From Streptomyces natalensis ATCC 27448 (GTDB taxonomy: Bacteria > Actinomycetota > Actinomycetes > Streptomycetales > Streptomycetaceae), in assembly GCF_000935125.1 (NCBI RefSeq), contig NZ_JRKI01000003.1, positions 248,001-312,000 on the forward strand: a stretch of DNA of 64,000 nucleotides, written 5' to 3'. A model generated the notes under the pieces. That model had not been told where the DNA came from, did no database searches, and saw only the letters and a program-made list of their open reading frames with translations. The translations under genes and the position numbers were made by a program. Every line of letters starts with the position of its first letter. Position 1 is the first letter of the stretch. Shown piece after piece: positions 33,177 through 42,812 of the stretch.

Positions 33177-34457
33177 ATGCATGCAGTGCGGGATCTCCGC
33201 GTGTTACTCCGGCTCCGCGACTTTCGGTCCCTTCTTGCCGTGCGGCTGCTGTCCCAAGCCGCCGACGGCGCCTTCCAGGTCGCACTCGCCACATATGTCG
33301 TCTTCTCCCCCGAGAAGCAGACGTCGCCCGAGGCCATCGCGTCTGCCCTGGCCGTCTTGCTGCTGCCCTACTCCCTTCTCGGGCCGTTCACCGGAGTACT
33401 GCTCGACCGCTGGCGCCGCCGCCAGGTCCTGCTGTACGGAAATCTGCTGCGCACCCTGCTCGCCGCAGCGACCGCCGCGCTGATCGTCGCCCATGTGCCC
33501 GACTGGCTCTTCTACGTCTCGGCCCTCTCCGTGATGGCCGTGAACCGCTTTGTTCTGGCCGGCATTTCGGCCTCGTTGCCTCGTGTGGTCGACGGTGAAC
33601 AGCAGCTGGTGATGGCCAACTCCATTGCCCCCACTGCCGGAACACTGGCCGCAACGGCCGGCGGGGGGCTCGCATTCGCCGTCCGGCTCGCAGGCTCGCA
33701 GGTGGATGCGTTCGTGGTACTGCTTGCCTCGGCGCTCTATTTCTGGTCCGCACTCACCGCCCTGCGGATGACACCCGAATTGCTCGGACCCGATCCTTCC
33801 CGGCTCCAACCTCACGTGCGGGAAGCCTTGTTGAGCACCGTGCGCGGACTGGTGGAGGGGCTGCGTCATCTCCGGGAGCGGCGCACACCGGCGCACGCCC
33901 TGGCGGCAATGACCTTGATCCGCTTCTGCTACGGAGCTCTGACAGTCACGGTTCTGATGCTGTGCCGCTATTCCTGGGCCACCACCGAATCTCATGGCCT
34001 GGCTCTGCTCGGGATCACCCTCCTGGTGTCCGGAGTGGGCTTTTTCGCAGCCGCCCTCGTCACTCCCTGGATGGTGGAGCGGCTCGGCCCGTTCGGATGG
34101 ATCGCCGGCTGCGCCGCCATGGGAGCCGTGCTCATACCAAGCCTCGGGCTGTTCTTCGCCCCCGAGCCAATGCTGACTGCCGCCTTCCTGCTCGGCCTCA
34201 CCACACAGGGAACCAAGATCTCCACGGACACCGTGGTGCAGTCCTCGGTGGATGACGCCTTCCGCGGCCGGGTCTTCGCCATCTACGACGTGCTGTTCAA
34301 CGTTGCCTTCGTCGGCGCGGCTGCGGTCGCGGCGCTCATGCTGCCCCCCAGCGGACGGTCCGTGGTGCTGCTTGTGGTGGTGACCGTTCTCTATGCGCTC
34401 GTCGCCGCAGCACTGGCTCGCTCCGGGTGGCGATCGGCGCTGCGCCGCCGCCGATAA
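33177..34457 (+). CDS. MFS transporter
   Basis: A 426-residue protein with about twelve membrane helices. The N-terminus (LRLRDFRSLLAVRLLSQAADGAFQVALATYVVF) resembles the MFS_3/enterobactin-exporter-like group, whose members have LWxGQxIS-type starts. The first loop has GVLLDRWRRRQVLL, a motif A variant, and the second half has VVQSSVDDAFRGRVFAIYDVLFN, typical of that group. It should be an exporter of unknown substrate. ATG 33177 is the first Met near the conserved start. The hairpin at 33123 separates it from ino1. It ends shortly before a cluster of three parS sites. Confidence 0.85.
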   Translation: MHAVRDLRVLLRLRDFRSLLAVRLLSQAADGAFQVALATYVVFSPEKQTSPEAIASALAVLLLPYSLLGPFTGVLLDRWRRRQVLLYGNLLRTLLAAATAALIVAHVPDWLFYVSALSVMAVNRFVLAGISASLPRVVDGEQQLVMANSIAPTAGTLAATAGGGLAFAVRLAGSQVDAFVVLLASALYFWSALTALRMTPELLGPDPSRLQPHVREALLSTVRGLVEGLRHLRERRTPAHALAAMTLIRFCYGALTVTVLMLCRYSWATTESHGLALLGITLLVSGVGFFAAALVTPWMVERLGPFGWIAGCAAMGAVLIPSLGLFFAPEPMLTAAFLLGLTTQGTKISTDTVVQSSVDDAFRGRVFAIYDVLFNVAFVGAAAVAALMLPPSGRSVVLLVVVTVLYALVAAALARSGWRSALRRRR

Positions 34458-34508
34458 GGGGCCCACGCCGCGGGCTCCGCATCGGCGGCACACCTACCGG
34501 TGCCGAAC

Positions 34509-34538
34509 GGGGCGATGTTTCACGTGAAACATCGCCCC
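34509..34538. terminator. parS-cored hairpin between the MFS gene and pcnA
   Basis: A perfect 30-base palindrome with GGGGCGAT/ATCGCCCC arms around parS site 8. The gap between the convergent MFS gene (stop 34457) and pcnA (stop 34590) has no other hairpin, so this is likely to end one or both. No T-run follows. Confidence 0.55.
34517..34530. other. parS site 8 (MFS-pcnA gap)
   Basis: A perfect GTTTCACGTGAAAC, the first of three in 72 bases, at the centre of a GC-armed palindrome. Confidence 0.95.
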
Positions 34539-34540
34539 AT

Positions 34541-34554
34541 GTTTCACGTGAAAC
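34541..34554. other. parS site 9 (MFS-pcnA gap)
   Basis: A perfect GTTTCACGTGAAAC, 24 bases after site 8 start to start. Confidence 0.95.
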
Positions 34555-34574
34555 ATTGCGGCGTCTCCGCTGAT

Positions 34575-34588
34575 GTTTCACGTGAAAC
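34575..34588. other. parS site 10 (beside the pcnA stop)
   Basis: A perfect GTTTCACGTGAAAC in a 26-base palindrome (34569-34594). Its right arm overlaps the pcnA stop codon (34590-34592), so ParB binding, transcript end and coding end coincide. Confidence 0.95.
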
Positions 34589-34589
34589 A

Positions 34590-36065
34590 TCAGCTCTGAG
34601 CGGCCCACCACTCCTTCAGAGCGGCAACCGCCGCCTCACGGTCCATGGGTCCGCGCTCCAGCCTGAGCTCCAGCATCTGCTTGTAGGCATTGCCGACCTC
34701 CGGGCCGGGAGCGATCCCCAGGATCTGCATGATCTCGTTACCGTCCAGGTCCGGACGGATCGCCTCCAGCTCTTCCTGCTCCTGAAGCCGCGCGATGCGC
34801 TCCTCCAGTCCGTCGTATGCACGCGACAGGGCGTTGGCCTTGCGCTTGTTACGGGTGGTGCAGTCCGACCGCGTCAGCTTGTGCAGTCGCTTCAGCTGCG
34901 GTCCGGCGTCCCGTACGTAGCGGCGCACCGCCGAGTCCGTCCACTCGCCCGTCCCGTATCCGTGGAAACGGAGATGCAACTCCACCAGACGCGAGACGTC
35001 CTTGATCATGTCGTTGGAGTACTTCAGCGCCGTCATGCGCTTCTTGGTCATCTTTGCCCCCACCACCTCGTGGTGGTGGAAGGAGACCCGGCCGTCCGAC
35101 TCGAAACGCCGTGTCTTGGGCTTGCCGATGTCATGCAGCAGGGCCGCCAGCCGCAGCACCAGATCCGGCCCGTCTTCCTCAAGGTCGATGGCCTGCTCCA
35201 GGACGGTCAGCGAGTGCTCATAGACGTCCTTGTGACGGTGATGCTCGTCACTCTCCAGCTGCAGCGCGGGCAGCTCGGGCAGCACCCGGTCCGCCAGCCC
35301 CGAATCGACGAGCAGCCGCAGCCCCTTGCGCGGGTACGGGCCCAGGATCAGCTTGTTCAGCTCGTCGCGTACGCGCTCCGCGGAGACGATCTCGATCCGC
35401 TCCGACATCGCCTTCATCGCGGCCACCACCTCGGGGGCGACCTCGAAGTCCAGCTGAGCGGCGAAGCGCGCCGCGCGCATCATCCGCAGGGGGTCGTCGG
35501 AGAACGACTCCTCCGGCGTCCCCGGCGTCCTCAGAACACGGGCCGCCAGGTCCTCCAGCCCGTTGTGCGGGTCGACGAACTCCTTCTGCGGCAGCAGCAC
35601 CGCCATGGCGTTCACCGTGAAGTCGCGGCGGACCAGGTCGTCCTCAATGGAGTCGCCGTAGGACACCTCAGGCTTGCGCGAGGTGCGGTCGTACGCCTCG
35701 GAGCGGTAGGTGGTGATCTCGATGTCGAACGAGCCCTTCTTGCAGCCGACCGTGCCAAAGGCGATGCCGACCTCCCACAGCGCATCCGCCCACGGCCGGA
35801 CGATCTTCAGGATGTCCTCGGGGCGGGCATCGGTGGTGAAGTCCAGATCGTTACCGAGCCTGCCGAGCAGCGCATCCCGTACCGAACCGCCGACCAGGGC
35901 GAGGGTGAACCCGGACTCCTGGAATCGGCGGGCCAGGTCGTCCGCAACGGGGGAGACCCGCAGCAGCTCGCTCACGGCACGGCGCTGGACGTGGTTCAGC
36001 GCGTTCGTCGACTGCGGCGTCTGCTCGGCCGGCGGGGCGGGGAAGTCATTGTTGGCGTTCGGCAC
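34590..36065 (-). CDS. pcnA: CCA-adding tRNA nucleotidyltransferase
   Basis: A 491-residue class II nucleotidyltransferase, annotated pcnA/cca in actinomycetes. The catalytic head has GGSVRDALLGR (59-69) and the metal-binding pair D73-L-D75 in DLDFTTDA. The RRDFTVNAMAV and EESFSDDPLRMMRAARFAA blocks bind the tRNA end and NTP. An HD domain (HKDVYEHSLTVLEQ ... LLHDIGKPKTR) follows, as in many bacterial members. It adds or repairs the 3' CCA of tRNA. GTG 36065 has no strong ribosome binding site. It is divergent from the DUF6049 gene, a conserved arrangement. Confidence 0.95.
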   Translation of the reverse strand: MPNANNDFPAPPAEQTPQSTNALNHVQRRAVSELLRVSPVADDLARRFQESGFTLALVGGSVRDALLGRLGNDLDFTTDARPEDILKIVRPWADALWEVGIAFGTVGCKKGSFDIEITTYRSEAYDRTSRKPEVSYGDSIEDDLVRRDFTVNAMAVLLPQKEFVDPHNGLEDLAARVLRTPGTPEESFSDDPLRMMRAARFAAQLDFEVAPEVVAAMKAMSERIEIVSAERVRDELNKLILGPYPRKGLRLLVDSGLADRVLPELPALQLESDEHHRHKDVYEHSLTVLEQAIDLEEDGPDLVLRLAALLHDIGKPKTRRFESDGRVSFHHHEVVGAKMTKKRMTALKYSNDMIKDVSRLVELHLRFHGYGTGEWTDSAVRRYVRDAGPQLKRLHKLTRSDCTTRNKRKANALSRAYDGLEERIARLQEQEELEAIRPDLDGNEIMQILGIAPGPEVGNAYKQMLELRLERGPMDREAAVAALKEWWAAQS

Positions 36066-36247
36066 AACAGAACAGGGTACGTGGCCGCGCTGGAGGAAGC
36101 GTCACCTTAATAAGGGGACGCGATATCAGGCCGTTACCCCGGCGATCATGTGGAGCACTCCCCGGCACTACGACACAGCGGGCCTCGTTACCATTCGTGG
36201 ACGCACATTCCGACGACCACTGACGACGACGAGGGACGGGCGAGCGC

Positions 36248-38560
36248 GTGGCCGAGGCGGCAGGGTTCCAGGGGACTGAACGGCCGCGCGGCCGATGGCT
36301 GCGCAGGACCGTGGCACTGGTCACCGGAACACCCCTGCTCGCGGGGCTGCTCATGACGCCTCAGGCCCCCTCCGCCCAGGCCGCTCCGTCGGGCTCCCGT
36401 GCGGTCGATGTCACCATCGAGTCGATGACGCCGTCCGCTCCCACAAAGACGGACACCGTCACGGTCTCCGGAACGCTGACCAACGACGGCAACAGCACGG
36501 TTACCGAGGCGCACGTCGGCCTGCACCGTGGCTCATCTCTCAGCGGCCGCAGCTCCCTCGACGCCGCGTCCCAGCGCGGTGGATATGTGCCGGGGGTCGA
36601 CGGGCCGGAGGTCAAGGGCCACAAGGAGAAGCTCGACAGGCTGGATCCCGGGGCCAGTCGTCCCTTCTCACTCAGTGTGCCGGTGAAGGACCTCGACCTG
36701 GGCGATGACGGTGTGTATCAGATCGGTGTCTCGGTGTCAGGGCGTACCCAGGCCGCGCCTTACGACCGGGTCCTGGGCATCGACCGGACCTTCCTGCCGT
36801 GGCAGAACGGAGACGCCGGCAAGAAGACGCAGCTCACCTACCTGTGGCCGCTGATCTCGTCCACCCAGCTCACCGCCGAGACCGACGCCGCGCAGACGCC
36901 GGTCTTCCGCAATGACGACCTCGCCGCGCAGCTCGCGCCCGGCGGCCGGCTGCAGCAGATGGTGGCGCTGGCCAAGAACCTGCCGGTGACCTTTGTCATC
37001 GATCCCGACCTGCTCGCCAGCGTCGACGCGATGACCAGGACGTACAAGGTCGGCGGCCCGGACGGCCCCTTGGGCACGAACCAGGCCGTCGCCAAGCAGT
37101 GGCTGAACGATCTGCAGAAGGTGGCCAACACCCACGAGGTCGTCGCGCTGCCGTTCGCCGACCCCGACCTCGCCTCGCTCGCCCACCACGGCAAGAGCGT
37201 CCCCAGCGCACTGAGCCACCTCGGCCCGGCCACCGACCTCGCCGCCAAGACCGTGGACACGGTGCTGGGCGTCACCCCGCGTACGGACTTCGCCTGGCCC
37301 GTAGACGGTGCCATCGACTCCTCCATCGTGGATGTCGCCACCTCGGCCGGTGCGCACAACGTCATCACCCGCAGCGACAGCCTGCGCGAGACCGGAGGGC
37401 TGCCCTACACCCCGACGGCGGCCCGGCCCATCGGCGGCGGCAACACCGCTGTCGTCGCGGACGCACGGCTCTCCCGGGCGTTCGAGGGCGATATGTCGAA
37501 GGCGGACAACGCCTCCCGGGCGGTCCAGCAGTTTCTCGCCCAGACCCAGATGATCAACCTCCAGGCCCCGGACCGGCAGCGCAGCATCGTCGTCGCACCG
37601 CAGCGCACGCCCTCGGCAGCCCAGGCCCACGCCATGGCCACCGCGCTTCGGGATCTGGAGGACTCGGGACGCTGGACGCAGCCGCTGGACCTCGGCGACG
37701 CCGCCGACGCCAAGCCCGACCCCACGGCAACCCGCGTCGTACCGAGCGCCGGCGCCTACCCCGGCTCGCTGCGCAGGGAAGAACTCCCCGCCGAAGCCTT
37801 CCGCAAAGTGCAGGAAACCCAGGCCGCGCTCGACGACTACCAGGTGATCCTGGCCCAGCCGGAGCGTGTGGTGCCCGCGTTCAGCACCGCGCTGATGCGG
37901 GAGACGTCGACCGAGTGGCGGGGCGACGCCACCGGTGCCAAGGCTTTCGGCAACTCCGTCCGCAGCTACCTCGACAGCCTGACCAAGAAGGTCCATCTGA
38001 TCCAGAAGTCGGATGCGACACTTTCCGGGCGCAGCGCGACGATCCCGGTGACGGTGCAGAACAACCTGGTCCAGGGCGTCGAGGGCATGACGCTCAAGCT
38101 CACCTCGTCCCAGCCCAACCGGCTGGACGTGGGGGTGTCACAGCAGATCAAGGTGGATGGCGGGCACAGTCAGTCGTTCAAGTTCGACACCACGGCGAAC
38201 GCCAACGGTCGTGCCTGGGTGACCGCCCAGCTCTACACGGCGGACGGAAAGCCCTACGGTGAGCCGATGACGTTCCAGGTGAACGTCACCGAGATCACCG
38301 CGACGGTGATGCTCGTCATCGCCGGCGGTGTGCTGCTGCTGGTCCTCGCGGGGGTACGGATCTACCTTCAGCGCAAGCGGATGGCCGCAGCGCCCGCCGA
38401 GGAGGGGCCCGACGGCGAAGGTCCGGACGGCGACGAAGGCACGGACGGCGACACCGGCGGCACGGACGGCAACGAGCCCGAGCAGCCGAGTGACCCCGCG
38501 CCGGACACCGGTTCGGAAAACACCGACCAGTCCGGCTCAGGTGAGAAAGTGGACCGTTGA
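36248..38560 (+). CDS. DUF6049-type membrane-anchored surface protein
   Basis: A 770-residue exported protein. Residues 18-46 are a signal sequence ending AQAAPS. The large extracytoplasmic part starts with an Ig-like beta domain (VDVTIESMTPSAPTKTDTVTVSGTLTN) and contains a TIM-barrel-like middle (LAKNLPVTFVIDPDLLASV, then EVVALPFADPDLASLA) and another beta domain near 600-670. A single membrane helix lies at about 683-705 (ATVMLVIAGGVLLLVLAGVRIY), followed by an acidic repetitive cytoplasmic tail. No catalytic motif was identified. It sits just upstream of murJ on the same strand (46 bases), and this order is conserved in actinomycetes, so an envelope-assembly role with MurJ is plausible. 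Confidence 0.9.
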   Translation: MAEAAGFQGTERPRGRWLRRTVALVTGTPLLAGLLMTPQAPSAQAAPSGSRAVDVTIESMTPSAPTKTDTVTVSGTLTNDGNSTVTEAHVGLHRGSSLSGRSSLDAASQRGGYVPGVDGPEVKGHKEKLDRLDPGASRPFSLSVPVKDLDLGDDGVYQIGVSVSGRTQAAPYDRVLGIDRTFLPWQNGDAGKKTQLTYLWPLISSTQLTAETDAAQTPVFRNDDLAAQLAPGGRLQQMVALAKNLPVTFVIDPDLLASVDAMTRTYKVGGPDGPLGTNQAVAKQWLNDLQKVANTHEVVALPFADPDLASLAHHGKSVPSALSHLGPATDLAAKTVDTVLGVTPRTDFAWPVDGAIDSSIVDVATSAGAHNVITRSDSLRETGGLPYTPTAARPIGGGNTAVVADARLSRAFEGDMSKADNASRAVQQFLAQTQMINLQAPDRQRSIVVAPQRTPSAAQAHAMATALRDLEDSGRWTQPLDLGDAADAKPDPTATRVVPSAGAYPGSLRREELPAEAFRKVQETQAALDDYQVILAQPERVVPAFSTALMRETSTEWRGDATGAKAFGNSVRSYLDSLTKKVHLIQKSDATLSGRSATIPVTVQNNLVQGVEGMTLKLTSSQPNRLDVGVSQQIKVDGGHSQSFKFDTTANANGRAWVTAQLYTADGKPYGEPMTFQVNVTEITATVMLVIAGGVLLLVLAGVRIYLQRKRMAAAPAEEGPDGEGPDGDEGTDGDTGGTDGNEPEQPSDPAPDTGSENTDQSGSGEKVDR

Positions 38561-38606
38561 TAGATGGCGGGGCCGGATGGCCCGCGACGGATGAGATGGG
38601 GCAGCG

Positions 38607-40835
38607 ATGAACGCGCCGTATGACGGTGACCGCAGCCGGGACGCCCATGGCGACCCCGCTGGGCCGGTCCCTGCGCCGCCCCAGGTGCCCGCAGCTCCCG
38701 GCCCGTACGCCCAGGACCCTCATGTCCGGGACGTCTACCGCAACGACCGGCCCCACACGCAGCACCCGACGGCGCCGGGCCCGGCCGTGGAGACGCCGTA
38801 CGACCGCGCCGCGCACCCCCCGCCGCCTCCGGACGACGCCACGCAGCCGCTCCACCCTCAGCAGCCCGTCGCCCGGCACACCCCCGATCCACAGTTCTGG
38901 ACCTCGCCTCCGCCGTCCGCGCAGGAGGCCCGCACCGGCGAGCTGCCGTATGACGACACCCCTACGCCGCAGTTCGTGGGCGTCGACGACCTGATCACCC
39001 ACGCCTCCGACGAGCGTCCGGAGTCCGATGCCTTTGCGCATCTCTTCCGGGACCAGCAGCCGTACGAACCCCAGCACCCCGCAGCGGCTCCGGCCGTGCC
39101 CGCCGCGGCCGGGGGAGTGCCTGCGCCGGGACAGGAGCCCGTACCCCAGCAGCCCGCGGCGACACCGGAGCCCGCCCCCGAGGCGGCCGGCAAGCAGTCC
39201 GGCGGCAAGGCCTCAGGACTGCTGAAGTCCAGCGCCGTGATGGCCGCCGGCACGATGGTCTCCCGGCTCACCGGATTCATCCGCTCGGCACTGATCGTCG
39301 CGGCGCTCGGCGGCGCAGTCCTAGGCGACTCCTGGCAGGTGGCCTACCAGCTGCCGACGATGATCTACATCCTCACCATCGGTGGCGGCCTGAACTCCGT
39401 CTTCGTCCCGCAACTGGTCCGCGCGATGAAGGAGGACGACGACGGCGGCGAGGCGTACGCCAACCGCCTCCTCACCCTCGTGATGGTCCTGCTCGGGGGG
39501 CTGACCGTACTGGCCGTGGTCGCCGCGCCGCTGCTGGTGAAGCTGGTCTCCCTCGACATCTCCCGGGATCCGGCGGCCAACGAGGTGGCCGTCGCCTTCA
39601 CCCGCTACTGCCTGCCGACGATCTTCTTCATGGGTCTGCACGTCGTCATGGGGCAGATCCTCAACGCCCGCGGCCGTTTCGGCGCGATGATGTGGACCCC
39701 GGTCCTCAACAACATCGTCATGATCGCCACCTTCGGCCTGTTCATCTGGGTCTACGGTTCGGCCAAGACGTCCCACATCGGCGTGACGACCATCCCCTCC
39801 GAGGGCATCCGGCTGCTGGGTATCGGCACCCTCCTCGGGCTCGTCGTCCAGGCCCTGGCGATGATCCCGTATCTGCGTGATGCCGACTTCAAGCTCCAGC
39901 TGCGCTTCGACTGGCGCGGCCAGGGCCTGGGCAAGGCCGCCAAGCTCGCCAAGTGGACGGTGCTGTTCGTTCTCGCCAACCAGGCGGGCGTCCTCGTCGT
40001 CACCCAGCTCTCCACCTGGGCCGGCAACACCGCCGCCCAGCAGGGCCACCCGGGCAACGGCTTCATCTCCTACGCCAGCGCCCAGCTGATCTGGAACATG
40101 CCGCAGGCGATCATCACCGTCTCCGTCATGGCGGCGCTGCTGCCGCGCCTGGCCCGCTCCGCACATGACGGTGACACCGGCGCCGTCCGCGACGACATGT
40201 CCCAGGGCCTGCGCACCTCCGCCGTCGCCATCGTCCCGATCGCGTTCGGCTTCCTCGCCCTCGGCGTCCCGCTGTGCACGCTGGTCTACGGCTCGTCCGG
40301 CGCCGGGGTCCCGATGGGCTACATGCTGATGGCCTTCGGTGTCGGGCTGATCCCGTTCTCGGTGCAGTACGTCGTCCTGCGCGCCTTCTACGCGTACGAG
40401 GACACCCGCACCCCCTTCTACAACACGGTGATCGTCGCCGCGGTCAACGCCGTCGCCTCCGCCCTCTGCTTCCTGGTCCTCCCCGCGCGCTGGGCGGTCA
40501 TCGGCATGGCGGCCTCCTACGGCCTGGCGTACATCATCGGCGTCGGTGTGGCCTGGCGCCGCCTGAGCAAGCGGATGGGCGGCGACCTCGACACCGCCCA
40601 TGTCGTGCGCACCTACGCGCGGCTGGCCGGTGCCAGCGTCCCGGCGACAGTGGTCTCCGGGGCCGTGGTCTACGGCATCATGCAGGCACTGGGCAGCGGG
40701 GTCACCGGCTCGCTCGCCGCCCTCGTCGGCGGCAGCGCCGCACTTCTGGCGGTCTTCTACACGGCCGCCCGCAAGATGCGGATCCAGGAGCTGAATGCCC
40801 TGGTCGGAATGGTCCGCGCCAAGCTCGGGCGCTGA
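38607..40835 (+). CDS. murJ: Lipid II flippase MurJ (MviN) with a long disordered N-terminus
   Basis: A 742-residue protein. Residues 1-195 are Pro/His/Gln/Ala-rich and disordered, absent from E. coli MurJ. From about 205 to 735 there are fourteen predicted helices of the MOP fold. The start of the fold (KSSAVMAAGTMVSRLTGFIRSALI) and the QLPTMIYILTIGGGLNSVFVPQLV segment are MviN signatures; the motif around GMLGLVLPARW lies later. It moves lipid II across the membrane for peptidoglycan synthesis. The next gene encodes a membrane pseudokinase, which in mycobacteria is part of the same polypeptide. Confidence 0.95.
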   Translation: MNAPYDGDRSRDAHGDPAGPVPAPPQVPAAPGPYAQDPHVRDVYRNDRPHTQHPTAPGPAVETPYDRAAHPPPPPDDATQPLHPQQPVARHTPDPQFWTSPPPSAQEARTGELPYDDTPTPQFVGVDDLITHASDERPESDAFAHLFRDQQPYEPQHPAAAPAVPAAAGGVPAPGQEPVPQQPAATPEPAPEAAGKQSGGKASGLLKSSAVMAAGTMVSRLTGFIRSALIVAALGGAVLGDSWQVAYQLPTMIYILTIGGGLNSVFVPQLVRAMKEDDDGGEAYANRLLTLVMVLLGGLTVLAVVAAPLLVKLVSLDISRDPAANEVAVAFTRYCLPTIFFMGLHVVMGQILNARGRFGAMMWTPVLNNIVMIATFGLFIWVYGSAKTSHIGVTTIPSEGIRLLGIGTLLGLVVQALAMIPYLRDADFKLQLRFDWRGQGLGKAAKLAKWTVLFVLANQAGVLVVTQLSTWAGNTAAQQGHPGNGFISYASAQLIWNMPQAIITVSVMAALLPRLARSAHDGDTGAVRDDMSQGLRTSAVAIVPIAFGFLALGVPLCTLVYGSSGAGVPMGYMLMAFGVGLIPFSVQYVVLRAFYAYEDTRTPFYNTVIVAAVNAVASALCFLVLPARWAVIGMAASYGLAYIIGVGVAWRRLSKRMGGDLDTAHVVRTYARLAGASVPATVVSGAVVYGIMQALGSGVTGSLAALVGGSAALLAVFYTAARKMRIQELNALVGMVRAKLGR

Positions 40836-40942
40836 CCGGGTACAACCATCGACCGCCACCGTGTGTCGTGCATAGTGGCGGACTGTGGGCACAATTGTCG
40901 TGGCTCATTGAGCCTGCAACGGATGGGGAGGCAGGAACGACG

Positions 40943-42664
40943 GTGGCGGAACGGAGCACGGCTGCCGTCGACGTGGCCGACACGAGCGGTGAGGAGCCGC
41001 TGACCGGCAAGGCGGGTCAGGCCACGGACGACGGAGCGGAGGCCGAAAAGGTATCCGGCGGGGAAAAGGACACCGCCCGCACCGACGAGATCGGTGCCGC
41101 GGCTGCCGAGGCCCAGCCACCGGATCTGCACAGCGGCCACAAGCTCGCCAGACGTTACCGCCTCGAGGAGTGCGTCACCCGTCTGGACGGATTCAGCAGC
41201 TGGCGCGCGGTCGACGAAAAGCTGCGCAGAGCGGTCGGCGTGCACATCCTGCCCGCCGACCATCCCCGGGCCCGTCCGGTGCTGTCGGCGGCCCGCTCCT
41301 CTGCGCTCCTCGGCGATCCCCGGTTCGTCCAGGTCCTCGACGCCGTCGAGGAGAACGACCTCGTCTACGTCGTCCACGAATGGCTGCCGGACGCCATCGA
41401 GCTCACGACCGTCCTCGCGAACGGCCCGCTCGAAGCGCACGACGCCTACCAGCTCGTCAGCCAGGTCTCCCAGGCCATGGCCGCCGCGCACCGCGAGGGT
41501 CTGGCGCATTTGCGGATCACTCCCGGTTCGGTGCTGCGCACGGAGTCCGGCCAGTACCGCATCCGCGGCCTGGCCGTCATGGCCGCACTGCGCGGCATCA
41601 CCTGTGACCACCCCCAGCGCACGGACACCGAGGCGATCGGCGCACTGCTGTACGCCGCCCTGACCCAGCGCTGGCCCTACGACAACGACGCCTACGGCCT
41701 CACCGGCCTACCCAAGGGCGTCGGGCTGATCCCGCCCGATCAGGTGCGGGCAGGAGTCCATCGCGGCCTGTCCGAGCTCGCCATGCGCGCGCTCGTCAAC
41801 GACGGCGCCACGGCCTCCCGCCAGGAACAACCCTGCACCACGCCGGAGGAGCTGGCCAAGGCTGTTGCGGCGATGCCTCGCATCCGACCGCCGGAGACGG
41901 CCTTCAACACGCCGCCGCCCTACCAGCGCACCGGATACCAGCAGGGAACCTACCGTCAGTCACCGGCCCACAACGGTCAGTCCGGACGGCCGACGCAGGC
42001 CATTCCCACCCCACCGCCCCCACTGCAGAGCCGTACCGGCAAGGCACTGAAGTGGTCCGTCTCCGCTCTGCTCATCACGGCACTGGGACTGGGCAGCTGG
42101 CAGCTGGCGGACACCCTGCTCAAGCTGGAGGGCGACAAGGAGGATCCGGGCAGCTCGCAGACGACCGGCAGCAAGGACAAGAAGCCGGTCAGCAAACCGA
42201 TCAAGATCCAAAACGCCGGAGAGTACTACCCGGACGGCAAACCGCAGCACGTCGACCAGGTCCAGGCCACTTACGACGGAAACCCCAACACCTACTGGCG
42301 CAGCAAGAGCTTCAAGGACGGCCCGGACCTGAATCCGGTCTTCAAGGAGGGCGTCGGACTCGTCTACGACCTCGGCTCGAAGCAAGGCATAAGCAGCGCG
42401 TCGATCGGTCTGCACTACGGCGGCCCTCACACCACCGTGACGTTGTACGCGGCCAACTCGCTCTCGCCGTCGGAGCCGCTGAGTTCCATGCAGAAGCTCG
42501 GCACGACACAGACATCGCAGACGACGGCGGAGGTCAAGCTGAAGAAGCCGGCGAAAGCGCGCTACGTCCTGGTGTGGATCACCGCGATGCCGTACTCGCC
42601 TCGGGATGAGTACAGCGATCCCGGCTTCAAGCAGGCCGTGACGGAGGTTTCCTTCACGAGCTGA
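40943..42664 (+). CDS. Membrane pseudokinase with an extracytoplasmic discoidin-like domain
   Basis: A 573-residue protein. After a 65-residue disordered acidic start, residues 70-310 have the Ser/Thr kinase fold (HKLARRYRLEECVTR) but lack the key residues: the ATP Lys position reads VGVHIL, the HRD loop reads HLRITPGSVL (no catalytic Asp) and DFG is RGL. A Pro/Gln-rich linker leads to one membrane helix (368-389). The outer 160 residues resemble an F5/8 type C (galactose-binding-like) beta sandwich, with DGNPNTYWRS and VGLVYDLGSKQGISSASIGLHYG. It matches the C-terminal part of mycobacterial MviN. GTG 40943 has GGGGAGG 11 bases away. It likely regulates MurJ. Confidence 0.85.
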   Translation: MAERSTAAVDVADTSGEEPLTGKAGQATDDGAEAEKVSGGEKDTARTDEIGAAAAEAQPPDLHSGHKLARRYRLEECVTRLDGFSSWRAVDEKLRRAVGVHILPADHPRARPVLSAARSSALLGDPRFVQVLDAVEENDLVYVVHEWLPDAIELTTVLANGPLEAHDAYQLVSQVSQAMAAAHREGLAHLRITPGSVLRTESGQYRIRGLAVMAALRGITCDHPQRTDTEAIGALLYAALTQRWPYDNDAYGLTGLPKGVGLIPPDQVRAGVHRGLSELAMRALVNDGATASRQEQPCTTPEELAKAVAAMPRIRPPETAFNTPPPYQRTGYQQGTYRQSPAHNGQSGRPTQAIPTPPPPLQSRTGKALKWSVSALLITALGLGSWQLADTLLKLEGDKEDPGSSQTTGSKDKKPVSKPIKIQNAGEYYPDGKPQHVDQVQATYDGNPNTYWRSKSFKDGPDLNPVFKEGVGLVYDLGSKQGISSASIGLHYGGPHTTVTLYAANSLSPSEPLSSMQKLGTTQTSQTTAEVKLKKPAKARYVLVWITAMPYSPRDEYSDPGFKQAVTEVSFTS

Positions 42665-42700
42665 GCCGTCGGCAGACGTACCGGCTGTCCAAAAATTGCG

Positions 42701-42735
42701 CGGGGCCCCGGCCGGATGGAACGGCCGGGGCCCCG
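42701..42735 (+). terminator. Terminator of the murJ-pseudokinase unit
   Basis: A perfect 14-base stem (CGGGGCCCCGGCCG and its complement) with a 7-base loop, 37 bases after the stop. Confidence 0.85.
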
Positions 42736-42812
42736 AATTCATCGGCATTTACTTTCCTGACCTGGCGGGCTTCAATGGGGTCCGAGATCAGGCAGCTACG
42801 GCCGGGGGGCCC

